A DNA stretch of 34,290 bases from Candidatus Rifleibacteriota bacterium (GTDB taxonomy: Bacteria; Riflebacteria; Ozemobacteria; Ozemobacterales; Ozemobacteraceae). Made by a program: the position numbers and the translations under genes. The notes under the pieces were generated by a model. That model had not been told where the DNA came from and did no database searches. It was given only the letters and a program-made list of their open reading frames with translations. Shown here piece by piece: positions 16,325 to 24,260 of the stretch. The stretch covers positions 1 through 34,290 of the forward strand of contig JAKQKW010000402.1 of NCBI GenBank assembly GCA_029560455.1, read 5' to 3'. Every line of letters begins with the position of its first letter. Within the stretch, counting starts at the first letter, position 1.

Positions 16325-18307
16325 ATGCCCATAGAACAGAAACCGGTTATTGCAATTTCACTGCTGAGCGAGATTGCTCAGGCAATTTCGCACCTTAACC
16401 CTGACCGCGCCCTGCTGTTTCTGACCGAAAGCGCCGTTTCGGTCACTGAGTCTGCCGGGGCTCTGCTGCTCACGCCGCACGAAAAAATCAATATCATGGT
16501 GCCGTTCGTCAAAAGCTTTCTTGAAAGCCTGCCTGAGCCGCAGATCAACGATGATTTTCTCAAGGAATGCTTCAGAACATTTATCAGGGTGCGCGATTCG
16601 CTGCAGGTTCCCGGTACTACTGAGTATGAAATTTCGCCGCGTCACCCCGTAAGGAAAATGTCTGCCTGGCCGGTGATGCTTGCCGGCAAGCCGGTTGCCC
16701 TGCTTATAATCTTTAAGCCCGAAGACCGCCCTGATTTTTCACAGGAACAGCGCAGCTTTCTCGAAATTCTTACGCCGTTCATGGGTTCATTGTTCGAAAA
16801 CTTCAGGCTAAACAACGAGATGATTCACAAGAATTCGCGCCTGTCTGCTCTGTATGAGATTTCGCAACAGGCCGAATCGCTGATCGACTTTCGTAATATC
16901 TACGATGCGCTTGGCAAAGTCGCGCGCAGTTTCATCAACTTCGATTCTTACCTGCTTTATTTCCTGTCGCCAGACGGAAAAACCCTTGAGGTAAAGGCTG
17001 ACGATACAGTTAAGGGGCCTTTCCCCAGAGTTATCAAAATTGGCGAGGGGCCGGTTGGTCTGGCTGCAAAAGAAATGAAGCCGTATTTGACCTACTCGCA
17101 GGAATACAACTCGGTGCTGATTCTGCCGATCGAAGTTTCCGGCCGTCTGATCGGAGTTCTCGCGATCGGCAGCCGCAAGCCGTATGCCTATCGCGATGAA
17201 GACATTATCGGTCTGCAGATTATCGCTACGCAGATCGCTTCTATCGACCACATGTTCAAAGATCTGATCAACCTCAAGGGCTTTACTGAGCGCATTCTTG
17301 AAAGTATGACCTCTGGGGTTCTCATCTTTGACCCGGCCGGGCGGGTAACTTATGCCAATCCCGAAATCAGGCTGATCATGGGGCGGCAGTTTTCTGAGGG
17401 CTGGAGCCCGTTCAACGCGACAGAAAAACTGCCTGGTCGCCTTAACGAGCTGATGATAGATGTCCTCGAAACCAATATCACTCTCGAAAATGAAAAAGTG
17501 AGGCTGAGAACGGCCGGAACGACTCGTATCGTCGAAGTTAACGCCTTTCCGTTCAGAAATGAGGGTGGCAGCATGCTCGGCACGGCATTCTTCATCAAGG
17601 ATGTCACCCAGATAAGTGCTCTTGAAGAGCAGTTGAAACGTGCCGACAAGCTTTCGGCCATCGGTGTGCTCGCGGCCGGGGTTGCCCACGAAATACGCAA
17701 TCCGCTCACCGGCATGAAAATGATCGTGCAGCTGCTCGAGGCTGAATTCGCCGCTGACGATAACCGCCGCGAACCTCTCGGTATAATTCAGCGCGAGATT
17801 GACCGTCTCGAAAGCATCGTTGGCAACCTTCTCGACTTTGCCAAGCCCAGCAAGCCGAAAGCGATCGATGTGATTCCGGCCAAAGTAGTCGAAGACTGCT
17901 ATCAGCTGATCAAGAACCAGCTTGGCAAACAGAGCATTCAATTCGAAACCCATATTAATGGTGATTGCCCGGTAATTGTCGGTGACCCTGATCAGCTTAA
18001 ACAGGTTTTTATCAATATTCTGACGAATGCTATTCATGCAATCGGTCGCAATGGCAGGCTTACGGTTAATATCGATAACCGCGACGACCACGTTGTGGTC
18101 GCGTTCGAAGATACCGGCATCGGGATTCCGGCCGAAAGGCTGCCCGATATTTTTAACCCGTTCATGACCACCAAAGAAGACGGTACCGGTCTGGGGTTGT
18201 CGATGGCTCAAAGAATTGTCGAAGAACATGGCGGCCGTATCGAGGTGCAGAGCGTTTCTGGCGAAGGCTCGACCTTTACGGTTTTTCTGCCGAGAAAGAG
18301 CGCATAA
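16325..18307 (+). CDS. Soluble sensor histidine kinase (GAF-GAF-PAS-HisKA-HATPase, NtrB-like)
   Basis: This 660-residue protein has no membrane segment, so it senses a cytoplasmic cue. Order: a degenerate GAF-like region (about 10-160), a second GAF (about 180-310), a PAS domain (about 318-430), the phosphorylated His455 in GVAHEIRNPLTG (452-463), and an ATPase domain with the N box around Asn568, G1 box DTGIGI (596-601) and G2 box GTGLGLS (620-626). The HEIRNPL spelling and PAS link resemble the NtrB/AtoS group that partners sigma-54 activators. No response regulator lies in this operon, so the partner must be elsewhere. The start ATG 16325 has GGAG (16315-16318). The stop at 18305-18307 is one base before the coaE start, so translation is probably coupled. 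Confidence 0.9.
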   Translation: MPIEQKPVIAISLLSEIAQAISHLNPDRALLFLTESAVSVTESAGALLLTPHEKINIMVPFVKSFLESLPEPQINDDFLKECFRTFIRVRDSLQVPGTTEYEISPRHPVRKMSAWPVMLAGKPVALLIIFKPEDRPDFSQEQRSFLEILTPFMGSLFENFRLNNEMIHKNSRLSALYEISQQAESLIDFRNIYDALGKVARSFINFDSYLLYFLSPDGKTLEVKADDTVKGPFPRVIKIGEGPVGLAAKEMKPYLTYSQEYNSVLILPIEVSGRLIGVLAIGSRKPYAYRDEDIIGLQIIATQIASIDHMFKDLINLKGFTERILESMTSGVLIFDPAGRVTYANPEIRLIMGRQFSEGWSPFNATEKLPGRLNELMIDVLETNITLENEKVRLRTAGTTRIVEVNAFPFRNEGGSMLGTAFFIKDVTQISALEEQLKRADKLSAIGVLAAGVAHEIRNPLTGMKMIVQLLEAEFAADDNRREPLGIIQREIDRLESIVGNLLDFAKPSKPKAIDVIPAKVVEDCYQLIKNQLGKQSIQFETHINGDCPVIVGDPDQLKQVFINILTNAIHAIGRNGRLTVNIDNRDDHVVVAFEDTGIGIPAERLPDIFNPFMTTKEDGTGLGLSMAQRIVEEHGGRIEVQSVSGEGSTFTVFLPRKSA

Positions 18308-18308
18308 A

Positions 18309-18908
18309 ATGCTGATAATTGGAATTTCTGGCCAGACCGGAGCCGGCAAGTCTACCTTTGCCAATATGCTTTCACAGCGTGGCCTTGGCGAAAACCTCGA
18401 AGTCGATGCGGTCGGACATGAACTGCTGACTGTACCTCAGGTGAGGCAGTCTCTGGTAACGGCTTTTGGCGAAGACATTCTCGATGCTGAAGGTAACGTC
18501 TGTCGCCGCTCACTTGGCCGCCGCGCTTTTGTCAGCAGTGACACGATCAATACTCTCAATGGCATCATGCACCCGGCGATGAAAAAAATGGTGGCCGCCC
18601 GCATCGATACTGCCCGAAAAAGCGGCCTTCAGGCAATTATTGTCAACGCTGCCCTGCTTTTTTCGATGGGTCTAGACACCCTGTGCAACAGACTGATTTA
18701 TGTGCAGGCTGACCCAGAGGTAAGGCTTAAACGCCTTGTAAATTACCGAAACTGGACTGAAGAAAGTGCGCGCGAACGTCTGTTCGCTCAGGATAAACTG
18801 CCGGAAGGCCGCAAAGTTATTCTTGTCAACAATGATGGCGACGAATCAGAACTGGCTGCTCTTGCTGATCGGGTTACCACAGAACTGCGCGAGGAGATTG
18901 CCGCATGA
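18309..18908 (+). CDS. coaE: Dephospho-CoA kinase
   Basis: This 199-residue enzyme makes the last step of coenzyme A synthesis by phosphorylating the 3'-hydroxyl of dephospho-CoA with ATP. The P-loop GQTGAGKS is at 8-15; the CoA-site region VDAVGHELL and the lid (RLKRLVNYRNW ... QDKLPEGRK) match the family. The frame is open to 18216, but ATG 18309 starts the protein right before the first strand and P-loop, giving normal length, and follows the kinase stop by one base. It ends in an ATGA overlap with the next gene. A housekeeping CoA gene embedded in a signalling operon is common enough and need not mean shared function. Confidence 0.9.
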   Translation: MLIIGISGQTGAGKSTFANMLSQRGLGENLEVDAVGHELLTVPQVRQSLVTAFGEDILDAEGNVCRRSLGRRAFVSSDTINTLNGIMHPAMKKMVAARIDTARKSGLQAIIVNAALLFSMGLDTLCNRLIYVQADPEVRLKRLVNYRNWTEESARERLFAQDKLPEGRKVILVNNDGDESELAALADRVTTELREEIAA

Positions 18909-19696
18909 AAACGAAGAACAAAGGCGAAATGTCAGGCATCGCACAATGTTCCGGTCAGGCAGACTGCCGTGGCGAAAATCGCAGTCTCGACCGGAAAATC
19001 TGTGAATATGCCCGGTTGGGCGCGATTCCACATTGCTGTTTTGCTGAGCTGCTTGAAGAGTTTGTCATTGCCCCCATGCTGCCGGATGATGATGGGGTAA
19101 TCAACTTTTTTGCCACCATGACCGCTTTTCATGCGGCGAATCCCGAAGCCGTCGGGCACTGCCACGGCAAGCTTGCCTGGCTGGCAGAGATGTTCATAAA
19201 AGATAATGCGGTCAGATTCAATGCCGAAGGCGGTATTTCGGTCGTGCTTTCTGCACCGGAGGCGGCTAAGATGCTGATTCAGGCGCGTAATTTTCTTGCC
19301 GAAAATTCTTTCTGCCACAGTGAAGAAATTGAGATTGCCGCCGGCGAACAGATGATTTTTTCGACGCCCGACCCCGAGCTTCCGGCAGCTTTTATCGAGT
19401 ATCTCGAAACGGTTTTTTCGCCTCTGGCCGAAGTTGCGGCTGTTTATGTCTTTATGGCTGCTGCCACCGCTTCAGACAACAGCGGAACCCTCACTATCGG
19501 CATAGAACCTGCCGGAATAATCAGTCCGAAAGAAGCCGATCTGCTTTCACTGCAGATTATAGAAGGGGTAGAACGCTTTCTTGAAGAACACGAGCAGCTC
19601 GATTTTATTCTTCTCGACGACCCTGAACTGGTTCAAATCGCCCGTTCAGTCAGCCCTCCGGTGCGTCTGCAGCGCCCGGCCGGAAACCGGCACTGA
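18905..19696 (+). CDS. SseB-like domain protein with Cys/His-rich N-terminus
   Basis: This 263-residue cytosolic protein has no signal peptide. Residues about 146-245 read like the SseB C-terminal domain: an opening GEQMIFSTPDPELPAAF, then VAAVYVFMAAAT, a strand TLTIGIEPAG, and an ending helix with LDFILLDDPEL. SseB proteins are small soluble proteins of unclear role (the E. coli gene was named for serine sensitivity). The N-terminal half has Cys15, 21, 33, 44, 45 and His/Cys around 85-87, which could bind a metal, but no clean finger motif is seen. It overlaps coaE by 4 bases (ATGA) and is followed by moaB 8 bases later. The SseB assignment is from pattern memory and is moderate. Confidence 0.5.
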   Translation: MKTKNKGEMSGIAQCSGQADCRGENRSLDRKICEYARLGAIPHCCFAELLEEFVIAPMLPDDDGVINFFATMTAFHAANPEAVGHCHGKLAWLAEMFIKDNAVRFNAEGGISVVLSAPEAAKMLIQARNFLAENSFCHSEEIEIAAGEQMIFSTPDPELPAAFIEYLETVFSPLAEVAAVYVFMAAATASDNSGTLTIGIEPAGIISPKEADLLSLQIIEGVERFLEEHEQLDFILLDDPELVQIARSVSPPVRLQRPAGNRH

Positions 19697-19704
19697 GGTG
19701 AAGC

Positions 19705-20217
19705 ATGGGACACCGTGAACACGAAAAAATGGCTGCCGCCAGCCTCAAAATCGGGGTGATGACCTTTTCTGACACCCGTTCGGCGGCCGACGACAAGTCG
19801 GGTATGATTCTGCAGGAAGTTTTCAAAGCGGGTGGCCACGCGATAGTCGCTTACGAGGTTGTTAAAGAAGACCCTGGGCTGATGCTGACCGCACTGCAGG
19901 CGTGGTTGAACCGGTCTGATCTCGATGCGATTGTAACCACAGGTGGTACCGGCCTTACAGCCCGTGATGGCACGGTCGAAGTCGCCCGCCGCCTTTTCAG
20001 CAAAGAACTCGACGGTTTCGGCGAGCTGTTCAGAATGATTTCTTATCAGCAGATCGGCACGGCCGCGATGTTGAGCCGTGCCACCGCCGGCTTGGCTTCA
20101 GGCAAAATGCTTATCTGCCTGCCTGGCAGCAGTAAAGCGGTCAGGCTTGCCGCCACCCGGCTTATATTGCCACAACTGCCACACATGCTCTGGGAAATCA
20201 GACGCCAGAACACATAA
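19705..20217 (+). CDS. moaB: MoaB/MogA-family molybdopterin adenylyltransferase-like protein
   Basis: This 170-residue protein contains the family motifs TTGGTG (78-83), RDGT (87-90), GFGELFR (104-110), SYQQIGTAAMLSRATAG (113-129) and LPGS (139-142), which form the molybdopterin-binding pocket. MogA adenylylates molybdopterin before metal insertion; MoaB is its paralogue and can replace it in some lineages. The spelling here is closer to MoaB. It is last in the histidine kinase-coaE-sseB-like-moaB run, and no other molybdenum cofactor gene is present in the window. The stop codon lies inside the terminator stem. Confidence 0.85.
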   Translation: MGHREHEKMAAASLKIGVMTFSDTRSAADDKSGMILQEVFKAGGHAIVAYEVVKEDPGLMLTALQAWLNRSDLDAIVTTGGTGLTARDGTVEVARRLFSKELDGFGELFRMISYQQIGTAAMLSRATAGLASGKMLICLPGSSKAVRLAATRLILPQLPHMLWEIRRQNT

Positions 20218-20251
20218 GAAACGCGCCCCGCTGAGCGGGGCGCGTTTCTTA
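20215..20251. terminator. Bidirectional hairpin terminator between moaB and the cNMP-ParA gene
   Basis: A perfect 17-base stem, 20215-20231 with 20235-20251, closes on a 3-base loop. Its ends are A-rich on the left and T-rich on the right (TTTCTT), so it can work for both converging transcripts, although the U run is inside the stem. Confidence 0.75.
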
Positions 20252-20267
20252 TAAGTTAAAGGGAAGA

Positions 20268-21494
20268 TCAGCCGAACAGTTTTTTGATAGACCCGAGCAG
20301 ACCGACTTTGGCGGCGTCTTCGAGTTTTTCACCGGTGAGACCGGAGATGAGAGTTACGAGATCTGATCTGTATGTCGACTGGGTGTCGCCGTCGAAAATG
20401 GTTTTCTGATCGTTAATCATTTCAGAAGCGCTCTTCCAGTCGTCGTGCAGGGTAAAGTCGAATTTGCGCTTCAGAGCCGTTTCGATGTCGGTGCGGGGTT
20501 TTGCATAGACACAGTCTTCACGGCTGAGAATCAGGCGAATCTTTTCGGGCGGGTATTTGAGAGTTTCCATGACCTTGATGCAGACATGCATACTCTTGAT
20601 ATGGTTCATTTCAGGGGCCATGACCAGGCAGATCAGGTCTGAAACATCGAGAGCATTGATCGTCAGATCCTGGAAAAGCGAGTGCGTATCGATAACGATG
20701 TAATCAAAGGCTTTCTGAGCAATTTTAACAATCTTGCGCAGATGGTTCGAGTTAACCATTTCAGACTGCTCAGGCTTGATCGGCGATGGCAGAACACTGA
20801 AGCCCAGCGGATGATCTGTGAGAAACTTTTTAAGATCTTCGGGGTTCGACGGGTCGGCTTCAACAACATCGGCGATGGTCTTTTTGCCCTTGAGACCCAG
20901 CATAAAAGCCAGATCGCCGAACTGCAGGTCGAGATCGAGCAGCAGAACTGATTTTTTGGTCAGTTTGGCGATGCCGGCAACGATGTTGGCGGCAATGACG
21001 CTTTTACCAGCTCCACCTTTAGGGGCAAAGAAGGTGATAATTTTGCCGCATTTTTCTTCGGCCTTCGGCGGGGCAGTTTCTTTGCGCAGGCGTCGGCTGA
21101 GAGCCGTCATGATGCGCAGAGCAATAAAAGAGTTGAGCCGCAGCAGCATGTCGAAATTGACCTTGTCGATTTCGAGAACCTTGCATTCAGCAGCGGTTTT
21201 GATCGTGGCGTTACGGGCTACCCCTTCAATCAGGGCCATCTCACCGAAGAAATTACTTTCGTCAGTGTGAGAAATCTTTGTAACCAGCTTTTCAGCGCCG
21301 TTGTCGTTTTTGTAGACTTCAACAGTGCCTTCTTTGAGCAGGTAAAAAGCGTCTCCGTGGTCGCCTTCCTTGAACAGGCAAGTGCCGGCAGGCAATGTGC
21401 GTTCTTTGACAACCTCAGAAATCTTCTTCAGGTCAATTTCTTCAAGACCCTGAAACAACGGAATCTGTTTAAGAATGTCGATAATAGTAACCAC
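20268..21494 (-). CDS. Cyclic-nucleotide-binding domain fused to a MinD/ParA-type (CpaE-like) ATPase
   Basis: This is a 408-residue protein. Residues 5-125 form a CRP-type cyclic-nucleotide-binding domain with the phosphate cassette FGEMALIEGVARNAT (83-97, Arg94 expected to hold the phosphate); no DNA-binding helix-turn-helix follows. Residues 150-390 are a deviant-Walker ATPase: APKGGAGKS (157-165, signature Lys159) and LLLDLDLQFGD (184-194, Asp187), in the style of CpaE/TadZ/MinD. CpaE normally has a receiver-like domain at this position, so here nucleotide binding seems to replace it and may control ATPase or localisation. The annotated start is GTG 21494, with AGAGAGG almost touching it; an ATT codon at 21485 sits at better distance from GGAG but would be a rare start. 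It is last in the long minus-strand cluster, 36 bases after gerW. Confidence 0.8.
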   Translation of the reverse strand: MVTIIDILKQIPLFQGLEEIDLKKISEVVKERTLPAGTCLFKEGDHGDAFYLLKEGTVEVYKNDNGAEKLVTKISHTDESNFFGEMALIEGVARNATIKTAAECKVLEIDKVNFDMLLRLNSFIALRIMTALSRRLRKETAPPKAEEKCGKIITFFAPKGGAGKSVIAANIVAGIAKLTKKSVLLLDLDLQFGDLAFMLGLKGKKTIADVVEADPSNPEDLKKFLTDHPLGFSVLPSPIKPEQSEMVNSNHLRKIVKIAQKAFDYIVIDTHSLFQDLTINALDVSDLICLVMAPEMNHIKSMHVCIKVMETLKYPPEKIRLILSREDCVYAKPRTDIETALKRKFDFTLHDDWKSASEMINDQKTIFDGDTQSTYRSDLVTLISGLTGEKLEDAAKVGLLGSIKKLFG

Positions 21495-21530
21495 TCCCTC
21501 TCTGAGAGAATTCAGACAATTTCGAAGCGA

Positions 21531-21923
21531 TCAGGGCTTCTCGCCCTCGGTGGTCGAAACCGGCGCCGCATCCTGGGCGTCAGCGATTCCCATCAATTTG
21601 TTGTATATCTTTTCGCCGACTTCTGGTTTGAGAATCTTTTCCCAGATCGTCTCTTTCTCTTTAAGCGAAATCAGTTTGACTTCTTTTTCGTTGATGGCGA
21701 TAAAGGCAACCGGCTCGATGGTGGCACCACCGCCAGACCCGCCGCCAAAGGCCGCGCTGTCATTTTTCCCGTTGCCGCCGCCGACGCCAAAGCCGAACGA
21801 AACACGCGTAACTGGGATCACCGTCCAGTTTTTGAAGGTGGTAGGTTCACCAATAACCGTTTTGGAGTTAATTGCAACTTTCAGTTCGGAAAGAACAGTC
21901 TTGATCAATGCATCAATAGCCAT
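21531..21923 (-). CDS. GerW/YtfJ-family protein
   Basis: This 130-residue protein has the hallmark of the family: VIGEPTTF (23-30), then VIPVTRVSFGFGVGGG, a Gly-rich stretch, and TIEPVAFIAI followed by VKLISL. In Bacillus subtilis YtfJ/GerW is needed for L-alanine spore germination; homologues occur widely in non-spore-formers with unknown function. It has no signal peptide. The start ATG 21923 has a strong AGGAGG 11 bases upstream. The gene just before it is DUF2953, the same neighbour pair as ytfI-ytfJ in Firmicutes, which supports both calls. The Ala/Thr-rich tail after residue 113 is likely disordered. Confidence 0.85.
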   Translation of the reverse strand: MAIDALIKTVLSELKVAINSKTVIGEPTTFKNWTVIPVTRVSFGFGVGGGNGKNDSAAFGGGSGGGATIEPVAFIAINEKEVKLISLKEKETIWEKILKPEVGEKIYNKLMGIADAQDAAPVSTTEGEKP

Positions 21924-21990
21924 TGGTGTTAGAACCTCCTGAGTTTCGTGAATATCTTACCAGAAACCATCAGCGAAAAAAACTTTTTTT

Positions 21991-23385
21991 TCATGCCTGC
22001 TGCCGGCGGGTGCGGTACCACCTGAATGCCTGCCAGGCTTCGCGATAAAGATCGCGCTCGAGCAGCAGCCCCAGCATTGCGGCGAGAAAGCGCCATGGCC
22101 TGATAACTGCTGTGACGTGGCCGCGGGCATAGATGCAGGGCTCGCCAAACATCGGCACCGGAATGAAGTTCAGGCCAAACTGAGCTGCCAGCCCCGAAAA
22201 AATTGAGATACTGCCGTGGAACATGCCGGTAATATATGGCTCGTGCAGCGCGTAGCGAACTTTCAGAGTCGGCTCGACGAGACTGAAGCCCTTTTTGCCG
22301 CGGCCCCAGAAACGCTGCAGAACCGGCCAGACAATTTGCCACTTGCGCATGAACAGCCTGATATAGCGTTTAAGCTGCTGGTAACGGTTGTTCAGATCTC
22401 TGCGGAAACGGCGTGCGCGTGCGCGCCAGTCGTCGCCGGCTGCTGCCGCTTTCCCTGTCCGGTCATCGCCTCTGACACCTGCTGTTGTTTCTGATTTTTC
22501 GGCTGTTTTTTGCTCGCGCGCCACTTCTGCAACCGGTTTCAGTGGTGTAACGTCTACCGGTGTGACATCGACAGGCTGTGGTTTAGTAACTGGCGTGGGC
22601 TCGGATGGCGGCACCTTTGCCTGCACCGTTGCTTCGCTTGCTGAGCCCTTTTCAGAGCATGTATCTGTATTGATGTCTGGTTCAGCAGTGGCTTCATTAC
22701 CGGCACCTGTCTCTGGTCTGGCGCCATCTGGCGACTCAGACGCCGTTTCAGAATCAGTTTTGCCAGCTGCTTCCGCTTCAGTTGTTTTGACTCTTTCAGT
22801 TTTTATTATGGCTTCAATGCCGGCTTCTGACGAAGGTGTCTTTGTTGTCTCTTTTGTAATGCCACTTTGAGGAACTGGTTCGCTGTCAGAAGTTGTTGTG
22901 ACATCACTTGCCGCCCTGGCAATTTCTGACTGCTTTTCTTCTTTGCTGATGGCAGCGGGTGATGATTCTACCGGTTCAGCTGAAGCTGTCGCAGTTTCAG
23001 TCGTGGGTTGTGCGCCGGCATCACCTGACGGTACCGGCTTTTGTGCGGCCGCAGGTGTCGAATCATTGCTGGTCTGCCATGGGCCGGCAGGTGGCGGCTG
23101 CGGTCGGGTCGGCTTCTGTCGCCGGTTGCGTTGCAGAAACTTTTGCCAGTAGAGAATTTTCAGTGCGACATCCTGATTATGGGGGGTGGCGATGACACCG
23201 ATTTTCACCAGGCCGAACAGATAGCTGCCCCAGATTTCACCGCGCTGCCCCAGCTGCGAAGCCCTGAGCTTGAGATTGACCGTGATCGGGTGAAACAGAC
23301 CGATGATCAGACAGATTGCGCCTGCTGCCGCTGCAAAAATCAGCAGCAGCTGAATTATTGTCCAGATAAGGGGCAGATATTCCAT
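21991..23385 (-). CDS. DUF2953 (YtfI-like) membrane protein with a long disordered insert
   Basis: This is a 464-residue protein. It starts with a membrane helix (about 7-30) and a short beta-rich part (to about 85). About 225 residues of low complexity rich in Thr, Glu, Ala, Pro and Ser (about 90-316) follow, then a basic helix (317-360) and a C-terminal part including TLKVRYALHEPYITGMFHGSI, typical of the DUF2953 core where a strand pair leads into a membrane-near helix. Usual members are near 200-230 residues, so the insert doubles the size. Function is unknown, but the family sits next to GerW as here. Its ATG shares one base with the lipid-kinase stop (TGATG). The insert resembles a spacer across the periplasm or a disordered linker; which side it faces is not clear. 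Confidence 0.6.
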   Translation of the reverse strand: MEYLPLIWTIIQLLLIFAAAAGAICLIIGLFHPITVNLKLRASQLGQRGEIWGSYLFGLVKIGVIATPHNQDVALKILYWQKFLQRNRRQKPTRPQPPPAGPWQTSNDSTPAAAQKPVPSGDAGAQPTTETATASAEPVESSPAAISKEEKQSEIARAASDVTTTSDSEPVPQSGITKETTKTPSSEAGIEAIIKTERVKTTEAEAAGKTDSETASESPDGARPETGAGNEATAEPDINTDTCSEKGSASEATVQAKVPPSEPTPVTKPQPVDVTPVDVTPLKPVAEVAREQKTAEKSETTAGVRGDDRTGKAAAAGDDWRARARRFRRDLNNRYQQLKRYIRLFMRKWQIVWPVLQRFWGRGKKGFSLVEPTLKVRYALHEPYITGMFHGSISIFSGLAAQFGLNFIPVPMFGEPCIYARGHVTAVIRPWRFLAAMLGLLLERDLYREAWQAFRWYRTRRQQA

Positions 23386-24260
23386 CAGCTGGTAATGAAG
23401 CGGGCCTGGTGTTCTGCCAGGCCGATCGTGAATTCAGAGGCGGCGGCGAAAACCTCGCCGTCGAGCTGGTAAGGTGTTGGTTCTGAGGTTCTTATGTGAA
23501 ATTTGCGCCCGGTCAGGGTTCTGACGCCATGCTGTGGCTTCTGGCCGTTGCGACGGGCAAAGTTCAGCAGTTGCAACATCGTGCGCATGCTGAAGTCTTC
23601 TACGAGCACCATATTCAGGATTCCGTCGTCGTAACGGGCATCTGGCGCGAAAAAAAGGTCACCGCCATAGCGGCGCATGTTGGCGAAAATGGCAAAATGC
23701 CCGGTGAATTCTTCAGAACCGCCGTCTACCCTGATTTTTAGAATTGGCGGGCGGTAAAAGCAGAACTGTTGTAAACCGGCAATATGATAAGCATAACGGC
23801 CGAACAGCTTTTTAAGAGTCGGTGAGACCGCACCGGCGACAACCGCATCAAAACCGATGCCGGCAACAAAAATAAATTTTCGGCCGTTGCAGCTGCCAAG
23901 ATCGCATTTTTGCGCCGCACCGGTCAGCAACAGCTTTCCGGCTTCGCGCATCTGCACCGGAATCCCGAGTTCGCGGGCAATGACATTGGCAGTGCCTGCA
24001 GGTATTATGCCGGTTATCGCTTCTGGCACGACGCTGTTGATAACCGTATGAATTGTACCATCGCCACCACAGGCTGCTACCAGGCAAGCCGGGTCGGCAG
24101 AAAGTCGCTGGGCGGTTTCACAGGCATTTTCGATACTGGTGGTAAAAATTGTTTCACATGGTAGAAAGCGGTTGATATGATCTGCCGCCGCCGCAAGTTC
24201 GGTGCGGTTGAGAGTGCGCGAGGCGGCGTTGGCGAGAATGAAAATTTTTTCAGTTTTCAT
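23385..24260 (-). CDS. Diacylglycerol-kinase-family lipid kinase (DagK/YegS-like)
   Basis: This is a 291-residue soluble, membrane-associating kinase. The nucleotide site GGDGT is at 65-69 and GTANVIARELG at 89-99; the C-terminal beta domain with IFANMRRYGGDLFFAPDARYDDGILNMVLV pieces and a final YQLDGE (a conserved DGE motif) completes the fold. Members phosphorylate diacylglycerol or related lipids, recycling lipid from envelope polymer synthesis; the exact substrate is unknown. The frame is open to a TTG at 24278, but ATG 24260 gives the normal N-terminus (MKTEKIFILANAAS) and overlaps the previous gene by only 11 bases, so it is chosen. It is translationally linked to DUF2953 downstream. 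Confidence 0.85.
   Translation of the reverse strand: MKTEKIFILANAASRTLNRTELAAAADHINRFLPCETIFTTSIENACETAQRLSADPACLVAACGGDGTIHTVINSVVPEAITGIIPAGTANVIARELGIPVQMREAGKLLLTGAAQKCDLGSCNGRKFIFVAGIGFDAVVAGAVSPTLKKLFGRYAYHIAGLQQFCFYRPPILKIRVDGGSEEFTGHFAIFANMRRYGGDLFFAPDARYDDGILNMVLVEDFSMRTMLQLLNFARRNGQKPQHGVRTLTGRKFHIRTSEPTPYQLDGEVFAAASEFTIGLAEHQARFITS

Noticed and set aside
16808..18364. 518-codon minus-strand frame opposite the histidine kinase
   Set aside because: It is long but antisense to a gene with all kinase boxes in order; the translation shows no domain and has no ribosome site.
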